Assembly (NCBI GenBank): GCA_001464735.1
Contig: LNDU01000030.1
Location: 1 to 64,000, forward strand
Reading direction: 5' to 3'
DNA from: Nitrospira sp. Ga0074138
GTDB lineage: Bacteria > Nitrospirota > Nitrospiria > Nitrospirales > Nitrospiraceae
DNA: 64,000 nt
Position numbers and translations under genes: made by a program. Under the pieces are notes generated by a model, which did not search any database, was not told where the DNA came from, and worked only from the letters and a program-made list of their open reading frames with translations. Positions within the stretch are counted from its first letter, which is position 1; each line of letters opens with the position of its first letter. Of this stretch, positions 48,211 through 58,105 are shown piece after piece.

Positions 48211-50124
48211 ATGCAGCTCGACCGTATCATCCTAAAGCCCCTCGTTTTCTTCGCCGTCATGGGCACACTATGCATGAGCGCCGCCTGCACGATGTCGCCC
48301 GCCTTCGCCGAGGGTTTGGCCGAGCATCATTCCTACGAGTGGGACCGAGACGACGAGGCCGACGATACGATTGAGATGCGCCGGGACGCCGGCCGAACGC
48401 TGGAATGGCGCAGCCCCGAATTCCATCGAGAAGAGAAAGACTCCCTCCTCCACATACAGTTGCTCGGTATCAATGACTTTCATGGACAGCTCTCGGCGGG
48501 GCGACGTGTGGCGAACCGTCCGGTTGGAGGGGCGGCGGTGTTGTCCGCCTATCTCCACGCCGCACAGCAAAACCCGAACGACCCGGACCTCGCAGAGCGA
48601 ACCTTCATCGTCCATGCAGGCGACCATGTCGGAGCCACACCTCCTGAATCAGCGCTGCTGCAGGATGAACCGTCGATTGGCTTTTTGAATCTCTTGACTA
48701 ATCGATACTGTCGTTACGAGGATCGCCGAGAAGACGGTGATCGACGCGGAGGCTGGGACGATGATGAGGCAAAGGAGGACCGCCGCGATCGCCGCATGCA
48801 CCCCAAATGTAATCTTGTCGGCACTCCGGGCAATCATGAGTTCGACGAAGGCAAAAACGAGCTCTTTCGCCTGCTCAACGGCGGCAATCATGCCACTGGC
48901 CCTTTTCTTGAGAGTCCGTATCGTGGCGCGCGGTACCCGACCGTCTCCTCCAACGTCGTCGATGAGAAGACCGGTAAGCCCATTCTGCCTCCCTATGTCA
49001 TCAAGCAAGTCAAGGGCGTCCGCATCGCGTTCATCGGTGCGGTCTTGAAGGAGACTCCGACCATCGTCACACCGACCGGAGTCGCGGGATTAAAATTCCT
49101 GGACGAAGCCGACAGCATCAATCGCTACGTGCGCTGGTTGCGTCAGACGGAAGGCATTCGCACATTTATCGTCCTGATTCACCAGGGCGGCCGCCAGACG
49201 ACCTATGAAGGTCCGACTCAACCGGGCGCGCTTATTACCGGCCAGGAGATCGTCAACATCGTCTCTCGTCTGGATAACGATGTCGATGTCGTCGTCTCAG
49301 GCCATGCCCATGCCTTCACCAATGCGTTACTCAAGAATCAGAATGGCGCCGACATCTTGGTCACACAAGCCTTCTCGTCAAGCACGGCGTACGGCGATAT
49401 CGACCTGATGATCAACAAACATACCCGAGACGTCGTCGCCAAGAGCGCGGCGATCGTTACCACCTTTGCCGATGCCGGACCAGGCCTCACGCCGGATCCT
49501 CAGGTCGCGGAACTGGTGGCTCAGGCCCAAGCCAAAGTAGCACCGCTCGTCAACCGGGTGATCGGCGAAGCCGCGACAGACCTGTTGCGTACGGAAAGCC
49601 CGGCCGGCGAGTCATCGCTCGGCAACCTGATCGCCGACGCGCAACGAGCGGCACAGGGCACCGATTTCGCCTTCATGAATCCCGGCGGCATCCGCGCAGA
49701 CCTCTCGGCCGGTCCGGTGACCTATGGGGAACTCTTTGCCATTCAACCGTTCGGCAACAGCTTAGTACGTATGGAGCTCACCGGTCAGCAAGTCTACGAC
49801 CTGCTCAATCAACAATGGACCAATCAGCCGTTCCCACGCATTCTCAAAACGTCCGGATTGACCTACACCTGGGACAACAACCGACCGATCGGCGACCGCA
49901 TCGTTCAAGTCCTCCGCAACGGGTCGCCGATCGACCGGCAAGCGACTTTTTCCGCGACCGTCAACAATTTTATGGCGGCCGGCGGGGATAATTTCACCGT
50001 CTTGCTGCAAGGGAGAAACCAAGTAGGTGGGCCGCTGGATCTGGATGCTCTGATTGCGTACATCCAGAGTCTGACGCAACCCTTTTCCGCCGCGATTGAG
50101 GGACGGATCGTCAAGTTCAAGTAA
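48211..50124 (+). CDS. Bifunctional metallophosphatase/5'-nucleotidase
   Basis: LLGINDFHGQLSAGRRV, GNHEFDEGKN, VVVSGHAHAFTNALL, FMNPGGIRADLSAGPVTYGELFAIQPFGNSLV. Confidence 0.93.
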   Translation: MQLDRIILKPLVFFAVMGTLCMSAACTMSPAFAEGLAEHHSYEWDRDDEADDTIEMRRDAGRTLEWRSPEFHREEKDSLLHIQLLGINDFHGQLSAGRRVANRPVGGAAVLSAYLHAAQQNPNDPDLAERTFIVHAGDHVGATPPESALLQDEPSIGFLNLLTNRYCRYEDRREDGDRRGGWDDDEAKEDRRDRRMHPKCNLVGTPGNHEFDEGKNELFRLLNGGNHATGPFLESPYRGARYPTVSSNVVDEKTGKPILPPYVIKQVKGVRIAFIGAVLKETPTIVTPTGVAGLKFLDEADSINRYVRWLRQTEGIRTFIVLIHQGGRQTTYEGPTQPGALITGQEIVNIVSRLDNDVDVVVSGHAHAFTNALLKNQNGADILVTQAFSSSTAYGDIDLMINKHTRDVVAKSAAIVTTFADAGPGLTPDPQVAELVAQAQAKVAPLVNRVIGEAATDLLRTESPAGESSLGNLIADAQRAAQGTDFAFMNPGGIRADLSAGPVTYGELFAIQPFGNSLVRMELTGQQVYDLLNQQWTNQPFPRILKTSGLTYTWDNNRPIGDRIVQVLRNGSPIDRQATFSATVNNFMAAGGDNFTVLLQGRNQVGGPLDLDALIAYIQSLTQPFSAAIEGRIVKFK

Positions 50125-50151
50125 TGAAGGGTCGTTGTTGAGAGCCCACAT

Positions 50152-50517
50152 TCATTGTTGGAGGTGGAACTGGCCCAGCACGGCGTGATGGAGTTCGTGG
50201 CCACAGACTTCGAAATCCATTTTAGGGCAGTAAATCGTACGCGTACGAAAATCGTAGAATCCGACAACCACTTCTTCGCGCCGGTGAGTGTCCAGCACGA
50301 GGCGAGGCGTCATCATGACGGCTGATTTTCCGGTGATCTCCTGCCATTTGGCTTGCATCTGTGGCGCATCGAGGAAGACGACCCGGAGAGACGGCAACTC
50401 GTGCTCTTCTCCGGGTAGAGACTGGCCGGTCATGCAGCCGGACAGTGCGAGAAGGGCAACGGCACCGCTCAGAATTTGCAAGGCCCATCGCCGGATCGGA
50501 TTGTGGACCACCAGCAT
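50152..50517 (-). CDS. Putative lipoprotein with HELHH motif
   Basis: Lipobox LLALSGC; C-terminal CGHELHHAVLGQFH. Start chosen at MLVVHNPIRRW. Confidence 0.55.
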   Translation of the reverse strand: MLVVHNPIRRWALQILSGAVALLALSGCMTGQSLPGEEHELPSLRVVFLDAPQMQAKWQEITGKSAVMMTPRLVLDTHRREEVVVGFYDFRTRTIYCPKMDFEVCGHELHHAVLGQFHLQQ

Positions 50518-50648
50518 CGTGGCAAGTACTCCCAACGGCTTGACTAGCGGCTTCAGCCCAGTCGACAGCTGACTGAAACCGCCTGAGAATAGTAAGCCTA
50601 GCAGGGGTTTGCAGACCGTCAAGTAAAGCCTGGGAAGAGCCCTCACTC

Positions 50649-50676
50649 GACTAACAGTGTGTTGACAAACTGCTAA
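50649..50676 (-). promoter_or_regulatory. Pho-box-like repeats upstream of HELHH lipoprotein
   Basis: Minus strand TTAGCA-gtttg-TCAACA-cactg-TTAGTC. Confidence 0.4.
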
Positions 50677-51126
50677 CTCGATCAAGTGAAAGTTCATTGT
50701 CGTCGGCTCTCGCAATCGACGACTCGGCACAGGTCCTTTCGGAGCGTCAAGGACCCGGTGGCCAAGCCCTCCAGCTGTGTGAGCCTATTCCCAGTGCGCA
50801 ACGGTGGGATTCGCATGCGTAGTAATCTCGACAATCTCCATTGCCAGTGCATGACCCTACGGTCGAATCTGCTCGTACATCCTTCCAGCATTGAACCAGG
50901 ACTTCGACATCCGAAGACAAGGCAGCCCATAGGGTCACGAGTGGGAAGACACTGCTTGCCAAACCTCAGCGCGACAGGCCTGCCATCCATGACCTATAGT
51001 GCGCGCAAGTGTTACGCAGAATTGGCACAATCGTAATCGGATAGAAACACACAATTAGTAGGATACCTACTATACGAATCTGTATGAGTCACAGATCACG
51101 ATCAATTGGAAGGGAGGTGAGAATTG

Positions 51127-51210
51127 ATGGGAGCACTGGTCATCGAAGTGTTCATATTGAGTGCCATAGTGGGACTGACGTATACACTGGTATCAGTAGG
51201 TCGCGAGTAG
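51127..51210 (+). CDS. 27-aa single-TM small ORF
   Basis: AAGGGAGGTGAGAATTG ATG: MGALVIEVFILSAIVGLTYTLVSVGRE*; not in the ORF track. Confidence 0.5.
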   Translation: MGALVIEVFILSAIVGLTYTLVSVGRE

Positions 51211-51535
51211 ACGAAGCCACTCGCGGCAACGGTGAGAACGGGAGGCTAGAAGAGAAATGGCCTTGCGAGGGGATGAGAGCCAACGAGGGGCATCGGCCCC
51301 TCTGGCTCTCGAGAGGAATGCTCTTCGTGCATCGCCTCAGCACCGTCATCCCCCACCTGATCCTCTTGCGTACAGATCGAGCTAAACAAGCGCCCTCTGA
51401 ATTTGTTCCATACATCTGCGGCTAGTCCTTCCCGCAAGCAAGGGCCTTGAGGGGGATGTTCAAGGATCGTGATCAGCCTCACCAGGCTCAGCAATCCATT
51501 CCCCAACAATTCTTTTACGAGAGACCGTGAATTCC

Positions 51536-51563
51536 TTAACCGAGTCGTAACATCCACATGTCA
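51536..51563 (+). promoter_or_regulatory. Pho-box-like repeats upstream of atypical LuxR regulator
   Basis: TTAACC-gagtc-GTAACA-tccac-ATGTCA. Confidence 0.5.
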
Positions 51564-51633
51564 TACATGCGTAACCCTGACGGAAAAGAGGCCGATAGCC
51601 CATCCGATGATCCGTCTTTCTGAAGGAGACTTC

Positions 51634-52479
51634 ATGACCGACACCAGCGTCGCGCGTCCACCCCTCACGATCGCGGTTCTGAGCAGTCAGGGTTCCGTGT
51701 GGTGTGGTTTGCAGAAGTTTCTCGAGAGCTGCGCGACCATCCCGATGGTCGTGCACCTGCACCCGTGGAGAACGCCTGACTGGTTCGTCGCCGAGAGCCG
51801 ACCCGACGTGGTCATCCTGGATCTGGAGACCGAGCGCGACACCATCGGCACGATCACACAGATTCGAGAGGCAGCCCCAACCAGTAAGATCGTGTTGTTG
51901 TGCGGGTTCGAGAACCGGGACCGCACGCGCGAGGCATTTGCCTCCGGCGTCGACGGCATCGTCCTCAAGGTTCAACCGCCCACCGTCATGCTGGCGGTGA
52001 TTGAGTCGCTATATGCCCCCGCGCAGCCCCAGGCCCACAGGGAACGGGATGGTATGGTGGGGATAGGCCTCGGGACAACCTCCTTCACGAAGAAAATCGA
52101 TTCCGATACACTGCCGACGATGTGGCCAGATGCCTTGACCGAGCGGGAACGAGCGATTATCCGATTGGTAGGGCAGGGACTCTCAAACAAAGAGATCGCC
52201 GACACGTTGTCGATCAGTGACAGTACGGTCCGATATCACATGACGAGCATTTTCCGCAAGGTCGGGGTGACCAATCGACAGAAGCTCCTGCTCCATATAT
52301 TTCTGCTCCACTCCTCTCCAGACCCTATTTCAAAATTGCTGAAGGAGCATCGTGCCACAGACGAGCTGCACAAGGACAAGGACTCTCATGGCATAGTACT
52401 GCAAACGAACCAGGCTGCGTTTCCACTGCTGCGAAGCAAAGAAGTGTTCAGCCAACCAGTGACGTTCATACCGACGTAA
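51634..52479 (+). CDS. LuxR-family regulator with atypical receiver domain
   Basis: Receiver IAVLSSQG (acidic pair missing) ... VVILDLET ... IVLKVQ; HTH LTERERAIIRLVGQGLSNKEIADTLSISDSTVRYHMTSIFRKVGV. Confidence 0.88.
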   Translation: MTDTSVARPPLTIAVLSSQGSVWCGLQKFLESCATIPMVVHLHPWRTPDWFVAESRPDVVILDLETERDTIGTITQIREAAPTSKIVLLCGFENRDRTREAFASGVDGIVLKVQPPTVMLAVIESLYAPAQPQAHRERDGMVGIGLGTTSFTKKIDSDTLPTMWPDALTERERAIIRLVGQGLSNKEIADTLSISDSTVRYHMTSIFRKVGVTNRQKLLLHIFLLHSSPDPISKLLKEHRATDELHKDKDSHGIVLQTNQAAFPLLRSKEVFSQPVTFIPT

Positions 52480-52694
52480 GTGGCGGCCGGCGTGTGCCTT
52501 GACTGTTCGAGTTGAGCAATGCGGGACAGCCAGATTCACCCTGCCTTGTTTGGTGCAGGCCGAGAAAGACTGTTCGGCACAACCCCAATGAGGTCGTGTT
52601 CAAGGAATCAGCATCAAGACGGTAGACGTCTGATGAATGGCCATCGATCACTGATAAAAGGATCGGTATGAGAGGATAACCGGCGGGCTAGCGG

Positions 52695-52991
52695 TCACAA
52701 TTCCGGAGCACTCATCCTTCGGGCTGGCTCAACTTCTATTGCCGTCGCCTCCGCCTTGGCTTCGATAATGTCGCCTACCTTGGCATCGACGTAGACCTTC
52801 ACGCGCTCGGCGACTCGTACCAATTTCACGCGCCACACCACCCTGCCGTCCACGTTTCTCAACTTTATATCGTAGATCGTTCCGCCAATTGCCGACACAG
52901 CGGCAATCGCCTCCTCAATCGACACCGATGCGTTGTTCACGAGCTCATTGGCCTTCTCCGCCTTGAGAACCCGATCATGCCTGCGTTTCAT
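52695..52991 (-). CDS. PepSY domain protein
   Basis: SIEEAIAAVSAIGGTIYDIKLRNVDGRVVWRVKLV...KVYVDAKVGDIIEAKAE. Confidence 0.85.
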   Translation of the reverse strand: MKRRHDRVLKAEKANELVNNASVSIEEAIAAVSAIGGTIYDIKLRNVDGRVVWRVKLVRVAERVKVYVDAKVGDIIEAKAEATAIEVEPARRMSAPEL

Positions 52992-53324
52992 CAGATACCT
53001 CCTCTTCACTGAGGCTGTATAGCCCCCCTTAACCCGATAGAGTGTAGTATTGGATGATCGCAAAAGGCTACGACAAATTTATGGCCGGGTGGGTAACGGC
53101 TAATGAGAGGGCATATCCTCACCAGGCCGTCGTACGACCTGGGATGCCGATACGTCCAGGTCCTGTGCGGTAACCACCGAGACGAGGACCAAGTCCTGAA
53201 GAACACGAATAAACCATGCCCAAAACATGCCGTGGGCTTCTATGATTGAGGTCGCCAGAGAAGGGGGATGGCCGGCACCAAATTGTGGAGCCCACGCGAC
53301 GTGATACCCCGCCATGCGGGAGCA

Positions 53325-53501
53325 TCATGCAGCAGGCGACAAACCAGTGTTCCCGCTCGATCGCGTCCCACCGTGTAGCCTAGTACGCTCACTCCATCGG
53401 TTCGGTCTCATGACCATACTGATGGCGAAGAAGGTGATAATCATCATAAAAAACGCCAGTGACACAAAGAGAAGAACACCTGCGCGGAGCTCGGCAATCA
53501 T
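53325..53501 (-). CDS. Small membrane protein (58 aa), paralogue of 1730-1873
   Basis: MIAELRAGVLLFVSLAFFMMIITFFAISMVMRPNRWSERTRLHGGTRSSGNTGLSPAA*; AAAGGAGG upstream. Confidence 0.75.
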   Translation of the reverse strand: MIAELRAGVLLFVSLAFFMMIITFFAISMVMRPNRWSERTRLHGGTRSSGNTGLSPAA

Positions 53502-53712
53502 GATGGTCCGCCTCCTTTCGTCTGAAAACCATTTCTCATTTTAGGGACAAGCTACGACACGTCTATCACCGACTTGTTGCCGATTCATTAACGGCGAGTA
53601 ACACTTGGTGTACGGAGTCATCTTCGGTGTTCCAGGCTTGTCTTGAGTCTCCAGACCGGCCTGTAGGCCCCTATTCCTGTCGTACGTGAAGAAATAAAGA
53701 GAACGAGGGGAT

Positions 53713-54420
53713 CTAGACGCGGAGCTTGTAGCCGACACCGCGAACCGTGACGATACGACCCGGTTCGGCAGGGCTGATTTCGATCTTCTGACGAAGCGAA
53801 TGGATATGAACGTCCAAGGCATGTTCTTCTAGCGCGTAGCCTTCCCCCCACACTCGGTTGAGCATTTCTTGCCGAGAGAAGACTCGGCCTGGAGCTTCGA
53901 TAAACTGAAGGAGGATCTTAAACTCCTTCGGAGTCAACTCGACGGTGTGCTTACCGACTGTGACTTCATGCCGATCAAGATCCATTCGAATATTCCCGGC
54001 ATGGTAGTGCCGAGGAGCTTGCTCCGCCGATGGAGCGGACCGTCGCAAGATCGCACGCACACGGGCAACGAGTTCACGCGGGGTTTGATTCGAGACGACA
54101 AGATCAATCTCTTCATCATACCCGTCCAGACTGTCGTCGTCCGCGCCGGACTTCTTTCCGGTGGACAGGGCCACTATCGGTATCGTTGTGGCCATTCGCA
54201 GCTGCCGCAGACTCACAGCGCTATCTGGCTGACGCTCAATGATGAGAAGGGAAGGCACGGCCTTTTTCATAGCGGTAAGGACCGCGTCCTCCGTCTTCAC
54301 GTGCATGGTCTGATAGCCATTTGTGGTGAAGGCCCTCTCGAGCGAGAGCGCCAGATGGTCGGATTTTATGAAGAGGAGGATCGCCCCTTGTCTGCCTGTC
54401 ATCGAGGGTAAGGTCAACAT
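53713..54420 (-). CDS. OmpR-family winged-helix regulator with degenerate receiver
   Basis: Receiver phospho-acceptor position reads LLIIERQPD; winged helix LTPKEFKILLQFIEAPGRVFSRQEMLNRVWGEGYALEEHALDVHIHSLRQKI. Confidence 0.88.
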   Translation of the reverse strand: MLTLPSMTGRQGAILLFIKSDHLALSLERAFTTNGYQTMHVKTEDAVLTAMKKAVPSLLIIERQPDSAVSLRQLRMATTIPIVALSTGKKSGADDDSLDGYDEEIDLVVSNQTPRELVARVRAILRRSAPSAEQAPRHYHAGNIRMDLDRHEVTVGKHTVELTPKEFKILLQFIEAPGRVFSRQEMLNRVWGEGYALEEHALDVHIHSLRQKIEISPAEPGRIVTVRGVGYKLRV

Positions 54421-54530
54421 GATTCGGGTAGGGATAGTAAAGCAGTATCGGGAAGAAGGTCGTTAGGGTCCTGTAAATTGTACGTAAACTCACTCGGCTC
54501 GTTGGCCGAAAGAACTTGGCTCGCAGATGG

Positions 54531-54558
54531 TTAACATGGAATTAACATGACCTTAATC
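54531..54558 (+). promoter_or_regulatory. Pho-box-like repeats upstream of PstS-like gene
   Basis: TTAACA-tggaa-TTAACA-tgacc-TTAATC, 48 nt before the start. Confidence 0.75.
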
Positions 54559-54605
54559 ATGAAGAAATGCTTCCCGTCTAGACTCCAACACTGGGCGGAA
54601 GCAAC

Positions 54606-55673
54606 ATGATCCGTTCAGCAAGAGGAGCGTTGACAGTGCGATCGGTATCTGTAATTCTCGGCTGTGTGATCGCCACTGCGGGACTGTTTTTATCGCCTTC
54701 CACGACATGGGCGCAGGTGCAACTCAAGCTTGATCCCAACATTCCCTCCTATCTCCCGCAGGAACTCGCATCCGGCACACTGAGCATTTCCGTGGCCGAA
54801 ACCATCAAACCTTTGGTTCGGACATGGGTAACGGGCCTAACGCTTCGGCATCCTCAGCTAAAAGTCAGCGTGATATCGGAAGGATCAGGCAATGGGCTCG
54901 CCGCGCTTCTCGAACACCGAACGGAGGTGGCCGCAATGGCCCGTCGGCTCACTGCCGTCGAGATCGCCGAGTTCGTCAGGGAATATGGATATGAACCGTC
55001 TGAAGTTCCAGTGGCCACTGAAGCGCTGGCCGTCTACGTCCACAAGGACAATCCTATTACCGGTCTTGCACTGGACGAATTGGATGCCATGTTCTGTCGT
55101 GAGCGGCAACGCGGATTACGCTACGACGTCGACTCGTGGGGCTTGGTCGGAGTGATGGATGAGTGGTTTGAAGCACCCGTCGAATTGTACGGAAGAAGCG
55201 GCAAATCCGGTGTTGGTTATCTTTTCCGTGAAGAAGTGTGCAAAGGTGGAACCTTTATCCCGAAGATCGTCGACGAACATGGCTCCGCATCAACAGTATT
55301 GGATGTTGGAGCCAACCAGTATGGCATCGGGTTCGGGGCGATCGGGTATAGAACCTCACTGGTAAAGCCGGTGCCCATCGCGTCGGTGAAAGGCGGTCGA
55401 TATGTCGAGCCCACCGCACAGACGGCCATGGACGGCTCGTACCCCTTACGTCGAAACCTGTATCTCTACATCGCCAAGCCTCCGAAAACGCCGCCGACAC
55501 GGCCACCAGCGGAGTTGATCCGCTACGTGTTGAGCCGGCAAGGCCAACAGGCGGCGATCGACTTTGGATATTTCCCGATCGTGTCGACGGAAATTACGAG
55601 ACTGATATCCAAATGGTCTATGCCGCCCAAATTGGCTCAGGTGCAGACATCCGATCGCCACATCGTTGAGTAG
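54606..55673 (+). CDS. PstS-like phosphate-binding protein
   Basis: GTLSISVAETIKPLVRTWVTGL...SEGSGNGLAALLEHRTEVAAMARRLTAVEIAEF...EALAVYVHKDNPITGLALDELDAMFC. Confidence 0.82.
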   Translation: MIRSARGALTVRSVSVILGCVIATAGLFLSPSTTWAQVQLKLDPNIPSYLPQELASGTLSISVAETIKPLVRTWVTGLTLRHPQLKVSVISEGSGNGLAALLEHRTEVAAMARRLTAVEIAEFVREYGYEPSEVPVATEALAVYVHKDNPITGLALDELDAMFCRERQRGLRYDVDSWGLVGVMDEWFEAPVELYGRSGKSGVGYLFREEVCKGGTFIPKIVDEHGSASTVLDVGANQYGIGFGAIGYRTSLVKPVPIASVKGGRYVEPTAQTAMDGSYPLRRNLYLYIAKPPKTPPTRPPAELIRYVLSRQGQQAAIDFGYFPIVSTEITRLISKWSMPPKLAQVQTSDRHIVE

Positions 55674-55707
55674 CCCTTGCTTCGATAGGATATCGACTAA
55701 CACCCCT

Positions 55708-56418
55708 ATGAACCTATTACATCCCTATTGGCTCCGCCACGGTTGGTGTGTTCTTTGGACCTACACCTTCATCGGATGTTCACCGGCACAGTTCACGACT
55801 CTCACGATTTACGAGACTCCCCTCTCATTCGTCCGCCTCGAAGTCGATCGCACGCTCACTCAGGGAACCGGACATAGCCATCCCTCGAACATCTCGTCTG
55901 AACAAATGGCGGCGGTGCTCCGCGGGATCACCATTCAAGAACCATTGACGAGAATCCCGTTTTATGATGACCTGAGCGTGTCTCGCACCCATCCAGCGTT
56001 CAGCGATCGGGATATCTCATTCTGGGCGCCCCTATTGAGCCTGGCCTTGAGCAAGGCGACGGTGGACGAAATCGCCACCTTCTATCAGAGCACGAAAGTA
56101 TCGGGAACCTCACGTGAGGTGACATCGGGCGGGGTCTTTGTCGATAGAGATAACCTGCATGTCGTTCTCAGCAATCTGCAGTCCAGCACCCACTTTACAG
56201 CCGACATCGGAGTCGCCGACACTCAGGACGATCGACTCTCACCGATGAAGTCGATCGCCCCGCAGCGAGGAAAACTGATGTTCGTTCCGGAAACGGCACG
56301 CGTCGATGAGGCCCCGGATGCCCTGACTCGCGTCTTCCAACAAGATCGGCGGGAACTCGTCGTGCAGTACAAAACCCTTTCTTCAGGTCAAGTACGCTCA
56401 GCCACCCCCAACCCCTGA
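55708..56418 (+). CDS. Hypothetical lipoprotein
   Basis: Lipobox-like YTFIGCSP; overlaps/adjoins the PstS-like gene. Confidence 0.55.
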   Translation: MNLLHPYWLRHGWCVLWTYTFIGCSPAQFTTLTIYETPLSFVRLEVDRTLTQGTGHSHPSNISSEQMAAVLRGITIQEPLTRIPFYDDLSVSRTHPAFSDRDISFWAPLLSLALSKATVDEIATFYQSTKVSGTSREVTSGGVFVDRDNLHVVLSNLQSSTHFTADIGVADTQDDRLSPMKSIAPQRGKLMFVPETARVDEAPDALTRVFQQDRRELVVQYKTLSSGQVRSATPNP

Positions 56419-56445
56419 ACCCCAAGGCCGTCTCGTATTCTCTCG

Positions 56446-57879
56446 CTAAAAGCTCCACTGCAGTTGGAAACGGAGCAAGTTGCCGCTATGAAGCTGATAC
56501 GGCGTCTGAAGGCAGGGTCCGAATCCAGTTGCCGCCAAAGCGCACTGGCCAGGAGGACTTCCAGCGGGCGTAAACGTGCCGTCCGAAGTATTGCGCTGCG
56601 TCCAGCTGTACGACACGGTGAATTCCAAAGCCTTATTGAGCTGATATTCGACACCAAGTTCCCATTCCCGCACGGAGTTACGCGGCGCATTCGCCTCTGA
56701 TTTGCGTCCACCGTAGTACTCCTGCACCCTGAAAAACGGATAGATGTTCTGGCAGAACGTATCGCACTGATAGCGGTAGAATACTTGAAGGTAGCCGCCG
56801 CGCACATTGTTGAGCACCACATCGGTTCGGGCTTCGTTCAACTCCGGTCCTCTTCCTATCATATACTCGGCCTGAAACCCAAAAGGCTGCGGGAACAACG
56901 TAACATGCCACGCGATCCGCTCATCGAGGTAGTTCCCATTGTTCGTCACACGCGGCGTGAACGCCTGACCGTTGGCGAGAGCGGTATCGAGTGGAACGAC
57001 CGGCGTCGTGGAGACATTGAATTGACCGCGGTACGCATCCATGCCCACTTCGACGATCTGGCCGTTCGGAAACTCGAACGGATACATGGCATGGAACACA
57101 ATGTGTTTGTCTTTGTTGCGGTCGCGGACGTTGATGCCCTGTCCGTTGAAGACCCCGATGCCCAACATGCCGTAGTCTCCCGATCCCTTGAGACCGCTGT
57201 CGGCCAATCGGCGAAAACGCTCGCGCACCGAGGTCGGGGTGTAATACAGAAACACGCCGAGATCCCGCTCGTTCGGAAATCCCGAGTTGATCGCATCGTT
57301 GCGATCCAAGGCCAGACGGTTTTGGCTCGACTGCATGTTTTCGAACCCGAACGGTACCTTGGAAAGCCCCAGGCGAACACGCCATTCCTTATTCTCCGTC
57401 ACAAAGAAGTCGGTATAGAAATCGCGCAACGAGACTACTTGCTCTGACCCTCCGACCGATCCGGCAAATTCTGGTTGGATATACACAAACACCCGCTCAT
57501 GGGGTTGCCCGCTGACGATCAGACGTGCGCGGCGGAGAAAGAGCTCGTTATTACCAGAGATCGACCGATCCGCTTGATTACTCCGGAGTAGATCGTTATC
57601 GATCGTATGGGTATAACGAAGTTGCGCATAGCCTCTGATGCTGATCTTTTCGTACCACCGTTCCCGGACCGGCACATCGCCGACTCCACGACTCTCCTGT
57701 GAGGCCTTGGCTTCGCGTTTTTCCTCTTCAGCCTTGATCTGCACCCACTGTTCGACAGTAATCTGCTTGTTTTCTAGCAATACGTCTTCCAACTTCCCCG
57801 CCCAGGACACCGCGTGTCCTGTAAACGTGAACAGGAAACCGATGATTACACCACCCCACCCGCTGATTGCGTTCTTCAT
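56446..57879 (-). CDS. Phosphate-selective porin O/P family
   Basis: Signal peptide, coiled-coil N-terminus, RRARLIVSGQPHERVFVYIQPEFAGSVGGSEQVVSLRDFYTDFFVTENKEWRVRLGLSKVPFGFENMQSSQNRLALDRNDA. Confidence 0.88.
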   Translation of the reverse strand: MKNAISGWGGVIIGFLFTFTGHAVSWAGKLEDVLLENKQITVEQWVQIKAEEEKREAKASQESRGVGDVPVRERWYEKISIRGYAQLRYTHTIDNDLLRSNQADRSISGNNELFLRRARLIVSGQPHERVFVYIQPEFAGSVGGSEQVVSLRDFYTDFFVTENKEWRVRLGLSKVPFGFENMQSSQNRLALDRNDAINSGFPNERDLGVFLYYTPTSVRERFRRLADSGLKGSGDYGMLGIGVFNGQGINVRDRNKDKHIVFHAMYPFEFPNGQIVEVGMDAYRGQFNVSTTPVVPLDTALANGQAFTPRVTNNGNYLDERIAWHVTLFPQPFGFQAEYMIGRGPELNEARTDVVLNNVRGGYLQVFYRYQCDTFCQNIYPFFRVQEYYGGRKSEANAPRNSVREWELGVEYQLNKALEFTVSYSWTQRNTSDGTFTPAGSPPGQCALAATGFGPCLQTPYQLHSGNLLRFQLQWSF

Positions 57880-57927
57880 TCCACCCCCTCAACCGACATT
57901 CGTGTTCGAGGCAGAGTAGAAAGAATG

Positions 57928-57966
57928 CATTACAACAAGGTTACGGTAGAGTCCGGACTGAGTTAA
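57928..57966 (-). promoter_or_regulatory. Pho-box-like repeats upstream of phosphate-selective porin
   Basis: Minus strand TTAACT-cagtc-CGGACT-ctacc-GTAACC-ttgtt-GTAATG. Confidence 0.55.
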
Positions 57967-58046
57967 CTCGCTGGTCACGCGGCCTTATGGGGCAAGGGTC
58001 CGGCACTGGGGAATGGGCGACGAAGGAGTGGGAGGTTTCTGGGGAT

Positions 58047-58081
58047 CCCGTCGCCCGCCCTTCGATCGGGCGGGCGACGGG
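58047..58081. terminator. Perfect 14-bp GC hairpin downstream of 58106-58717
   Basis: CCCGTCGCCCGCCC-TTCGATC-GGGCGGGCGACGGG; no obvious T-tract. Confidence 0.5.
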
Positions 58082-58105
58082 GAATTGAAGGGAGGAAGAG
58101 CGCCG

